A stretch of 11,922 nt of DNA, from contig JBOGED010000019.1 in NCBI GenBank assembly GCA_050743625.1, forward strand, positions 1 through 11,922, read 5' to 3'. Numbering within the stretch: position 1 is the stretch's first letter; the number at the start of each line of letters is the position of its first letter. This DNA comes from JBOGED01 sp050743625 (lineage in GTDB: Bacteria > Actinomycetota > Nitriliruptoria > Euzebyales > Egibacteraceae). The notes below the pieces were generated by a model. It did no database searches, was not told the origin of the DNA, and saw only the letters and a program-made list of their open reading frames with translations. Of the stretch, positions 6,237 through 11,793 are shown piece by piece. The position numbers and the translations under genes are program-made.

Positions 6237-7751
6237 ATGGGAGTGAGGCCAGGCAGCACCGTAGTCGAAGGATCCCGCCAGCTTGGAGTTAGCCGCCCGC
6301 CGCTTGACGTCGCGGACCTGCCCACTCCGGAGGAGGTTTTCGGGGTTCGACGTCTGGGGTTCAAGGAGACCTTGCGCTACGCGGTCGGGCCGAGCCTGAT
6401 CGCGCTCGGCGTCTCGATCGGCAGCGGTGAGTGGCTGCTCGGGCCGGCGGCGATCGGGGCTGGCGGCTTCCGAGGGCTCGCGGTCTTCGCGTTCGGATCG
6501 ATCGTGTTCCAGGCGTTCTACAACATGGAGATCGCGCGATACGTCACTGCTACCGGCGAGGTGCCGATCATCGGCTTCGGCAGGGTGCCTCCTGGGTACC
6601 TCCTGTGGGTCCCACTCGCCCTGTTCTGCTTGTACCTCACGTTCGCGCTCGGCGGCTGGGCGGCGGCGGCGGGGCAGGGGCTCTACACGATCATCACCGG
6701 CGAGGCCGCGGCGGGCTCGTCCGAACCGGTCCGCCTGATCGCCATCGGGCTGATCGTGGTCGTCGTTGTGCTCACGATGCTGGCGAAGAAGGTGTCTCGA
6801 GCGCTGGAGCTCGCGAACTGGATCATGGTGGTGATCATCCTCGCGTTCCTGATCCTTGCGACCCTGTTCATCGTTTCCCCGAGCATGTTCGTCTCGGGCG
6901 TCGCCGGGTTCCTCACGCCCGCGCTCCCACCGCCCGGCACGACAGCGGCCAGCATCGGCGGTCTCGTCGGCTTCGCCGCGATGTCCTCCGGCATGAACTG
7001 GTACCTGATGGGCCACTACCGCGATAAGGGCTACGGCATGGGGTCCCGGGTTGGGTATATCGCGGGGCTGCGCGGCGAGCGCCAGGAGGTCCGCTCGACC
7101 GGGGTGACGTTCCCCGACGACGAGCGCAACGCGGCGGTCTGGAAGCGCTGGATGCACTTCCTGCGCATCGACATATGGGGCGTGTTCTTCATCGGCGCGC
7201 TGCTCGGCATGCTCTTGCCCGTGCTGCTGGTCACCGAGCTGGCCGCGCGCACCGGGACTGCGCCCTCGCCCGAGAACATCGCCACGTTCGCCGGCGTCGC
7301 GCTGGGGCAGCTCTTCGGTTCGACGATGTTCTACCTCGCGCTGTTCGTCGGCGTGCTGATCCTGTTCAGCACCCAGCTCGGGATCTTCGAGGCGCTCGTG
7401 CGCAACACCGCCGACGCCGTGACCGCGCTGAGCTCGCGGTTGCGTGATCGCATCGAAGGGGACCCGCGCCGCTTCTACTTCTCGTACATGATCGTGCTCG
7501 GCATCGTGATCTCGATCATCATCCACCTGGCATTGCCGGTCCGGCTCGTCCAGCTCTCGGCGAACATGGCGAACCTCGGCGCGTTGCTCTTCCCGTTCGC
7601 GCTGATCTACTTGAACCGCCGGCTTCCCGAGGCGGCGCGTCCACCGGCCTACACGACACCCCTGCTCATTCTGTTCGCCGTGTTCTTCGGCTTCTTTTTC
7701 GTAAACTTCGTCGCTGAGACGTTCTTCGGCCAAGCACTCGTGCAGTTCTAA
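6237..7751 (+). CDS. Nramp-related (SLC11-like, LeuT-fold) membrane transporter, non-canonical
   Basis: Membrane protein of 504 residues with about eleven or twelve hydrophobic helices. The first helix reads GPSLIALGVSIGSGEWLLGP (residues 51-70). The segment AAMSSGMNWYLMG (247-259) followed by RDKGYGMG (262-269) identifies a large actinobacterial/archaeal branch usually annotated as Nramp-family metal transporters. Classical Nramp proteins carry DPGN in helix 1 and an A-x-x-MPH metal site in helix 6. Here these places read SIGSGE and AMSSGMN, so manganese or iron transport is doubtful. A loop (residues about 270-300) and the terminal FVNFVAETFFGQALVQF complete it. The ATG at 6237 follows GGGGAGG by five bases. 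It appears monocistronic with a long leader. Substrate unknown; symport with an ion is an inference from the fold. Confidence 0.8.
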   Translation: MGVRPGSTVVEGSRQLGVSRPPLDVADLPTPEEVFGVRRLGFKETLRYAVGPSLIALGVSIGSGEWLLGPAAIGAGGFRGLAVFAFGSIVFQAFYNMEIARYVTATGEVPIIGFGRVPPGYLLWVPLALFCLYLTFALGGWAAAAGQGLYTIITGEAAAGSSEPVRLIAIGLIVVVVVLTMLAKKVSRALELANWIMVVIILAFLILATLFIVSPSMFVSGVAGFLTPALPPPGTTAASIGGLVGFAAMSSGMNWYLMGHYRDKGYGMGSRVGYIAGLRGERQEVRSTGVTFPDDERNAAVWKRWMHFLRIDIWGVFFIGALLGMLLPVLLVTELAARTGTAPSPENIATFAGVALGQLFGSTMFYLALFVGVLILFSTQLGIFEALVRNTADAVTALSSRLRDRIEGDPRRFYFSYMIVLGIVISIIIHLALPVRLVQLSANMANLGALLFPFALIYLNRRLPEAARPPAYTTPLLILFAVFFGFFFVNFVAETFFGQALVQF

Positions 7752-7775
7752 GCAACCGCTAATGGCCAGGCCATA

Positions 7776-8033
7776 AGACGGCTGAAACGCGCGGTGCTGC
7801 TGCGGACCGACCTCCACGCCGAGAACGTGTTGGCGGCCGGTCGGGAACGTGGCTCGTCCTCGACCCCAAGCCCTACATCGGCGATCCCACCTACGACCCA
7901 GTACCGCACATGCTGAACTGCGATCAGAGGCTGCGAGCCGACCCGTACGGCCTGGTTCGCTCGCTGTGTGCAGGAATCTCCCGACTCGCCCGAGCTTGCC
8001 GACGTCGCCCACCGGATCGTGCCGGCCTCGTAG
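7776..8033 (+). pseudogene. Aminoglycoside (streptomycin)/hydroxyurea-type phosphotransferase remnant
   Basis: This is the C-terminal third of an APH(6)-like antibiotic kinase in three pieces. Frame 1 reads RRLKRAVLLRTDLHAENVLAA, with the catalytic loop D-x-H-x3-N (TDLHAEN). At 7848/7849 GAACGTGG should be GAACCGTGG. One added C shifts to EPWLVLDPKPYIGDPTYDP with the metal-binding DPK and then HMLNCDQRLRADPYGLVRSL. Near 7965 a block of about 20 codons is missing and the frame changes again. The tail CVQESPDSPELADVAHRIVP ends at TAG 8031-8033, exactly as in the family. The N-terminal ATP-binding lobe is absent. The remnant starts about 25 bases after the transporter stop with no start codon of its own. 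It is dead, but points to former streptomycin-class resistance or its producers' self-protection. Confidence 0.85.
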
Positions 8034-8063
8034 TGGTATCGACTGGCTTGTCCATATGCCCGG

Positions 8064-8351
8064 TCAGAAGCGCCAGCGAGTGGCGCGGGCGTTGCCGTCG
8101 CCGCTGAAGGCGAAGACGACATCGGGAGCTAGCTGGAGGACGTCGAAGGGAGGTGGTCCGGCGGTGGGGGTGCCCTCTGCCCAGAAGCGGCCGTCGCGGA
8201 TCTCGACGAGCCACTCATACTTCGACCTGTATGCCTCGGCGACCCGGTGCAGCGCGGGATCATCGCGGAGGATCTCCGCTCTTCCCTGCGCCACCAGGTG
8301 CAGGCCGGTCACCCCGTGCCATGGTGCGCGCGTGTTCTTCCGGCCGATCAA
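8064..8351 (-). pseudogene. Truncated split-barrel (PPOX-class) protein, C-terminal portion
   Basis: An open frame of 95 codons from a TTG at 8349-8351. It carries the second half of a pyridoxamine-phosphate-oxidase-like protein: GLHLVAQGRAEILRDDPAL, then a helix EAYRSKYEW, VEIRDGRFW, a glycine/proline loop TAGPPPFDV, and the family-typical end ATRWRF. The first 50-60 residues of the barrel, which hold the cofactor-binding strands, are missing. The sequence in front of GLHLV no longer resembles the family. Three-frame reading above 8351 did not recover the lost part. It converges on the kinase remnant with 30 bases between stops. A short functional variant cannot be excluded but is unlikely. 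Confidence 0.62.
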
Positions 8352-8437
8352 CCGTCCCTGGCGCCGCGTTGCGCCTGGTGTGCCCCCGCTCTTCCAAGCG
8401 TGGCGGCTCGGGCTGGTCGGCGACGACGAGACTGAGC

Positions 8438-8824
8438 ATGAGTTGGGACCGTGTGGACGAAGGCGGAGCCGGGGGTTGGCGGGTGAGTGCCGAGACCTCG
8501 GGCGCGCCTGCGCCGTCGCAGGTGCGTTGGGTGGGGGTGGCGTGGGTCGGCGGCTCGCTGCTTACGGTGCGCCCGTTGGCGAGGCAGTCGGCGGCGATGG
8601 GGCTGTTGGGGTTGACGGAGGCCTATCCCGGCGTCGAGCGCGCCGGTGTCGCCGAGCTCCTGACCGCCGAAGACGCTGCCCGCCGGGCGGCCGGCCGCGC
8701 GCGGCATGGAACGGCCCCCGACCTGGAGGTGAGCGGATCAGTAGGCGGCCCACCAACCCGAACCGCGCCGTGGTCTCCCACGCGAGCCTCCTGCTGGATC
8801 CGCCCCGCGAGTGCCCCGTCATGA
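8438..8824 (+). CDS. Unrecognised small protein
   Basis: An ATG at 8438-8440 opens 128 codons ending TGA at 8822-8824. Third positions are strongly G/C up to about base 8730, where the peptide reads PLARQSAAMGLLGLTEAYPG and AELLTAEDAARRAAGRARHG, which looks like real helical protein. After that, codon use drifts and the tail (PTRTAPWSPTRASCW) looks out of frame. A shift near 8730 into the next frame is possible. There is no clear ribosome binding site and no domain is recognised. The stop overlaps the next candidate start (ATGA at 8821). Confidence 0.3.
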   Translation: MSWDRVDEGGAGGWRVSAETSGAPAPSQVRWVGVAWVGGSLLTVRPLARQSAAMGLLGLTEAYPGVERAGVAELLTAEDAARRAAGRARHGTAPDLEVSGSVGGPPTRTAPWSPTRASCWIRPASAPS

Positions 8825-9148
8825 TCGCGCTCGCAACCTCCCGGATGGTCTGCCACAGGTGCGGCCAGACCAAGCCGCAATTCGCGTTCTTGCGCATCTA
8901 CCGAGCTCACCAGCGCCCTACAGCCGTGCAAGGCCTGCATGCAACAGCCTACCCAACTGCGCGCGACCGCCGTGGAGTTCGTCGCCGCGGCCCTGGCGCT
9001 CTGCGAGGCTGCCGACCTGGAGATGCCCGTGATGCTGCTACGCGACGCGTTGGACCGCCTCAACGTCGGGCTGGTAAGCGCCCAGGCGCAGCTGCCTCCA
9101 CATGCGGAGGCAGCTGCAGGTCACGACGGCCTGTTCACCAGTATGTGA
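8821..9148 (+). pseudogene. Possible zinc-ribbon protein split by a frameshift
   Basis: An ATG at 8821 (overlapping the previous stop) reads MIALATSRMVCHRCGQTKPQ and continues FAFLRIYR, giving C-x2-C followed by the GxTKP pattern common in small zinc ribbons. Near 8895-8905 the sense moves to the next frame, ELTSALQPCKACMQQ, supplying a second C-x2-C about 22 residues after the first. That frame then runs as a helical tail (EFVAAALALCEAADLEMP, LLRDALDRLNVGLV) to TGA at 9146-9148. One extra base, or two lost bases, would explain the break. Each half alone is short. The two-frame reconstruction is my inference, and the function (nucleic-acid or metal binding) is unproven. Confidence 0.38.
9088..9117. 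repeat. 12-bp perfect inverted repeat, 6-base loop
   Basis: GCAGCTGCCTCC (9088-9099) and GGAGGCAGCTGC (9106-9117) are exact reverse complements around ACATGC. This is one of the two strongest hairpins in the window. It lies in the last 20 codons of the split zinc-ribbon frame with no T-run after it. It may be a terminator if that gene really ends earlier, or a relic of a mobile element. Confidence 0.6.
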
Positions 9149-9224
9149 CCACCGGAGGGCAGCCGATCGATGACTTTGCGGGGATGGCGAGGTCTATACG
9201 GCGACATCGACACGGAGGTCAGCA

Positions 9225-9276
9225 GTGGGGACAATACACGTGCACGAGTTCATGAGCCTCGACGGCGTGATCGACG
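9225..9276 (+). pseudogene. RibD C-terminal-like (dihydrofolate reductase-fold) reductase, first 17 codons only
   Basis: A GTG at 9225, a few bases after GGAGG, begins MGTIHVHEFMSLDGVID. This is the almost invariant N-terminus of actinobacterial RibD_C/dihydrofolate-reductase-like proteins of about 190-200 residues. Right after this (about 9277) the sequence becomes the antisense of an IS3-family transposase gene and no further reductase sequence is found in the window. The gene is therefore cut by a mobile element, and its remainder has been deleted or lies elsewhere. The intact start and ribosome binding site suggest that it was expressed until the event. Confidence 0.75.
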
Positions 9277-9451
9277 TGACACGCCTAACTCTGCGGCCAG
9301 CTCGGGGACCGACTTGTCAGGATTACGCCGCACCAACGCTACGCCTGCCGGCGGAACTCGGCCGCATACGGCGGTTTCTTCGTCGCCATCATGGACATCC
9401 TCTCCAGGCAATGCCAAATTATCGGATGTCCACTAAACCGGGGTAAATCCA
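9277..9451 (-). mobile_element. IS3-family insertion sequence fragment (left end and OrfA N-terminus)
   Basis: On the minus strand an ATG at 9387-9389, after GGAGAGG, starts MATKKPPYAAEFRRQA. Adding one base at 9341/9342 lets it continue ALVRRNPDKSVPELAAELGVS. This is the N-terminal helix-turn-helix of an IS3-type OrfA transposase. It stops at about 9277, where RibD-like sequence begins. Upstream of the ATG, CCCCGGTTTAGTGGACA and the preceding bases to 9451 resemble an IS3-type terminal repeat. The rest of OrfA, all of OrfB and the other end are missing, and no target duplication can be matched, so this is a one-ended relic. Confidence 0.72.
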
Positions 9452-9690
9452 GTCCCATCGTGCAGAGGCACCGGGGAGCCGCCGCGACGCGAATCGCGAG
9501 AGATCCTCATGCCCCCGGTGCTCGACCCACCCCGCTGTCTCAGCCGGGAACCGTCGGGACTGAGCGCGAGCGTCTTGGGGATGTGGCCGTCCAGCCGCAG
9601 CGTCCCCCCGACGGGTCCGGTGCCCGGGAGGTCCGACACGTAGCTGGCCGCCCGGCGCGAGAGCGCTTGTCCGGCAATCCGGTCGCGGCC
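9452..9690 (-). other. Unidentified stretch between the IS end and the antitoxin gene
   Basis: Two overlapping minus-strand frames are open here. One, from GTG 9637-9639, reads VSDLPGTGPVGGTLRLDGHI and PKTLALSPDGSRL. The other continues RFPAETAGWVEHRGHEDLSR and FASRRLPGASARWDW and then runs into the insertion sequence end. Switching frames near 9545 would give one continuous, protein-like sequence, so this may be another frameshifted and IS-truncated gene. I do not recognise a family. Confidence 0.3.
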
Positions 9691-10167
9691 TCACGCGTCA
9701 CCGCCGATCTGCGCGTCGATCTCGTCCGAGGCTGTGGTGAGGCGAAGGTGAAGGTCGGCGCCCAACGCCTCGGCGTACGCCCGCAACGTCGACACTCTCA
9801 TGTCTTGGCGCCGTTCGAGCTTGGACAGGTCCGACTGTGAGATGCCCATGCGAGCGGCCAGCTCCGCTTGGCTTAAACCCGCGCGATGGCGGACCTCAGC
9901 CAGCCCCATGGGCGTAGGAGCCTCTCGCGCCCGTGCCTGGCAGCGCTCGATCCACGCGCGCCACAGCGGCGATGTGCCATACATCGGGTAGGCGTCCAGC
10001 AGCCGCGCTACCCGCTGGGTAAACGGCCCATGGGGGTCGCGTGCCACAGCCTGGGCGATCGGCCTCCAATCGTCTAGGTCGCCGCGGTCCAGGAGGTCGA
10101 CGATGGCCGCGGACGGCAGCTCGGTCACGGGCGTCTCGGGCGGGTACTCCACGTGACGATGGATCAT
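9691..10167 (-). CDS. Xre-type helix-turn-helix antitoxin with extra N-terminal domain
   Basis: Protein of 158 residues. Residues 88-138 form a clear Cro/C1-type helix-turn-helix: GLAEVRHRAGLSQAELAARM, then GISQSDLSKLERRQDMRVST and LRAYAEALGADLHL. Residues 1-80 are a separate domain with helices IVDLLDRGDLDDW, PIAQAVARD and PFTQRVARLLDAY, followed by SPLWRAWIERC. This probably contacts the partner toxin. The ATG at 10165-10167 overlaps the toxin stop by four bases and has a strong ribosome binding site (GGGGGAGG) four bases upstream. Expected roles are neutralising the nucleotidyltransferase encoded just upstream and repressing the operon by binding the palindrome at 10866-10881. Partner and operator are inferred from context. 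Confidence 0.82.
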   Translation of the reverse strand: MIHRHVEYPPETPVTELPSAAIVDLLDRGDLDDWRPIAQAVARDPHGPFTQRVARLLDAYPMYGTSPLWRAWIERCQARAREAPTPMGLAEVRHRAGLSQAELAARMGISQSDLSKLERRQDMRVSTLRAYAEALGADLHLRLTTASDEIDAQIGGDA

Positions 10168-10862
10168 GTCGCCTCCCCCTCGACGGTACGATCGAGCACG
10201 CGGACCGCAACCCGACGGCAGGCGTCGGCGACCGCGCTCCAATCGTGCCAACGGCGCTTCAGGCCCCGGTACTGCGAAAGATCGAGGCCGTCCAGATCGT
10301 CCGGGCAGGGTTGCGCGAGCTGTCTGGCGACCTGCGTCGCGATGCGCCGCCCTCCCGGCCCGACCTGGTCGGCGTAGAACTCGTCGAGGGACAGCACAGC
10401 CTCGACTGCCCGGTCGTCTCCCATCCGGTCCGCCAGCGCGACGAAATCCACGTAATCGCGGGTCGCGTTCCGCATCAGGCACAGCCATGCTTTGATCCGG
10501 GTGATCTCGGGCAGAGTGGGCACGCGCAGCGCGCTGTTGCGTACCGCGGCCTCCTCAACCTCCAAGGGCCGGGTCCGGATCAGGTTGCGGATCCCGGTCT
10601 CGACCCCGTCGAGCCGGCCGAGGATGAGCACCGGGCGCCGGGTTCGCGCGGTGATCCAGCCATCGGTCTCCTCTAACGCGGCGAGCACATCGTCGAACCG
10701 GCTTCGAAGGTCCCGCAGGACGTGATCATCATCGAACGAGACCCGATGCCCGGCGTGATACGCCGCCGCGGTCCCTCCGACCAGCACCGCATCCGGCACC
10801 AGCTCCTGAAGCCGCGCCGCGGCCGCGAGCACCGCCTGCCACTCGGTCACCTCTCGTCCCAT
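10164..10862 (-). CDS. AbiEii/MenT-type nucleotidyltransferase toxin
   Basis: Protein of 232 residues from the ATG at 10862. It has the nucleotidyltransferase core of AbiEii/AbiGii toxins: VLVGGTAAAYHAGHR (GGTA at 29-32), then SFDDDHVL with acidic residues 44-46 as candidate metal ligands. The later ITRIKAWLCLMRNATRDYVD carries K124, D136 and D139, matching the family's lysine and D-x2-D region. Relatives such as mycobacterial MenT toxins add nucleotides to tRNA acceptor ends and stop translation, and AbiE acts in phage defence. The same activity is a family-based inference here. The toxin precedes the antitoxin, the reverse of classical abiE order. An in-frame GTG at 10886 would place the palindrome inside the gene and has no ribosome binding site, so the ATG, probably leaderless, is preferred. 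Confidence 0.8.
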   Translation of the reverse strand: MGREVTEWQAVLAAAARLQELVPDAVLVGGTAAAYHAGHRVSFDDDHVLRDLRSRFDDVLAALEETDGWITARTRRPVLILGRLDGVETGIRNLIRTRPLEVEEAAVRNSALRVPTLPEITRIKAWLCLMRNATRDYVDFVALADRMGDDRAVEAVLSLDEFYADQVGPGGRRIATQVARQLAQPCPDDLDGLDLSQYRGLKRRWHDWSAVADACRRVAVRVLDRTVEGEAT

Positions 10863-10865
10863 AGA

Positions 10866-10881
10866 AGTGATTATAGTCACT
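10866..10881 (-). promoter_or_regulatory. Toxin-antitoxin promoter: TATAAT box inside a 16-base palindrome
   Basis: On the minus strand AGTGACTATAATCACT is palindromic at 14 of 16 positions (arms AGTGA/TCACT). Its centre contains a perfect TATAAT (10870-10875). Seven bases separate this box from the ATG at 10862, so transcription would start at the start codon. A repressor bound to the palindrome would cover the -10 box, the typical design of antitoxin autoregulation. No convincing -35 box is seen. Confidence 0.6.
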
Positions 10882-10921
10882 ACCACGTCGTAGATCGTGG
10901 CGGGACCTCGGTGAGCGCAGG

Positions 10922-11649
10922 CTATTCAGGGACGTTGCCCTCGACGAGGTAGCGGTGCCAGCGCCTGGTGAGCTGCTCCTCGAAGCTCATGGAGGCGCGC
11001 TCGATGCGGTCGAGCCAGCGGAGCCACTCGGAGTGGACGTCGCGCAGGCCGACTCGCCGGAACACCCCGACGGCGCTGGCTGGGTCGGCGACGTCGCTCA
11101 GCGGCCGCATGGCGTCACCGCAGCTGGGCCAGGAGCGCCATTGGCGGGTGCGGGCCAGGACGAGGGTATGGCCCAACGCGAGCGCGGCGAGGTCGGCCGG
11201 TCCTCGGGGTAACCACACGCCGTCGATGTCGATGATCCGCCCGCCCGGCCGTACGGTGCGGGCCCAGGCGGTCACGGCGCGCTCGGGCTCGTGGAGCAGC
11301 CACAGCACGTGACGGGTGATGACCACGTCGACGCTGCCCTCAAGGATGTCGGGCTCGTAGGCGTCCCCGAGGCGCAGTTCGATGTCGAGGCCCGCGGCGG
11401 CTGCCTTCTCGCGTGCTTTGGTGAGTATGGCCTGGAAGGGTCGATCCCGACGACGTCGTGGCCCTGCTCGGCCAGCAAGAGCGCGAGAAAGCCGGTCCCC
11501 GTACCCACGTCGAGTACCCGGCGGGGGCGTGAGGGGTCGACGAGCCGAGCCAGTAGCCGGGTCCAGGCCTCGCGTTCGGTGGGGGACAGGCGGCCGTGGC
11601 CCGCCGCCTGGTCGTAGGTCGCTGCGTGCTTGTCCCAGCTGGAGCCCAT
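10922..11649 (-). pseudogene. Class I SAM-dependent methyltransferase, one frameshift
   Basis: From ATG 11647-11649 the protein reads MGSSWDKHAATYDQAAGHGR and then RVLDVGTGTGFLALLLAEQG, the SAM-binding motif (VLDVGTGTG, residues 45-53), and DVVGID with D70 as the expected ribose-binding acid. At 11438-11441 the frame breaks: GACCCTTCCAG should be GACCCCTTCCAG. One added C restores PFQAILTKAREKAAAAGLDI, VDVVITRHVLWLLHEPERAV, the strand WARTVRPGGRIIDIDGVWLP and a C-terminus ending at TAG 10922-10924. The restored length is 242 residues, normal for a small-molecule methyltransferase. No other damage is visible, so the break may be recent or a sequence error. It lies 144 bases after a siderophore-type ABC ATPase gene on the same strand, so a role with a metal-chelator or related transport cluster is possible. 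Confidence 0.85.
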
Positions 11650-11793
11650 CGCGTCCCTGTCCCTAAAGGCAGCCGGCACGCTACCTCCCGCCACTCTGTC
11701 GCGACTCACTTTCGGAGGGAACTGGTTCGCAGTCTGCAGCAACAGGAGCGTCGCGTCCACCCTGCGGGTCCGTCGGCGCAACGCCGCGCGGTC

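Noticed and set aside
7762..7774. ATGGCC-A-GGCCAT palindrome after the transporter stop as a terminator
   Set aside because: Only one base separates the arms, so the usable stem is about four pairs, with no T-run.
6153..8012. 619-codon open frame antisense to the Nramp-related transporter
   Set aside because: Its composition is dominated by arginine, glutamate, histidine and aspartate with no domain, as expected from the complement of a G/C-rich membrane-protein gene; the sense frame encodes a clear transporter.
7849..9255. 468-codon plus-strand open frame across the graveyard
   Set aside because: It runs across the kinase remnant, the antisense of the split-barrel remnant and other genes in the wrong frame. 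Only the short piece around CHRCGQTKP looks protein-like.
9433..9639. LALSPDGSRL as a WD40/beta-propeller repeat
   Set aside because: A single short match in a G/C-rich, possibly frameshifted stretch with no second repeat is not enough to call the fold.
10863..10886. Earlier GTG start for the toxin at 10886
   Set aside because: No ribosome binding site, and it would place the TATAAT box and palindrome inside the coding sequence.
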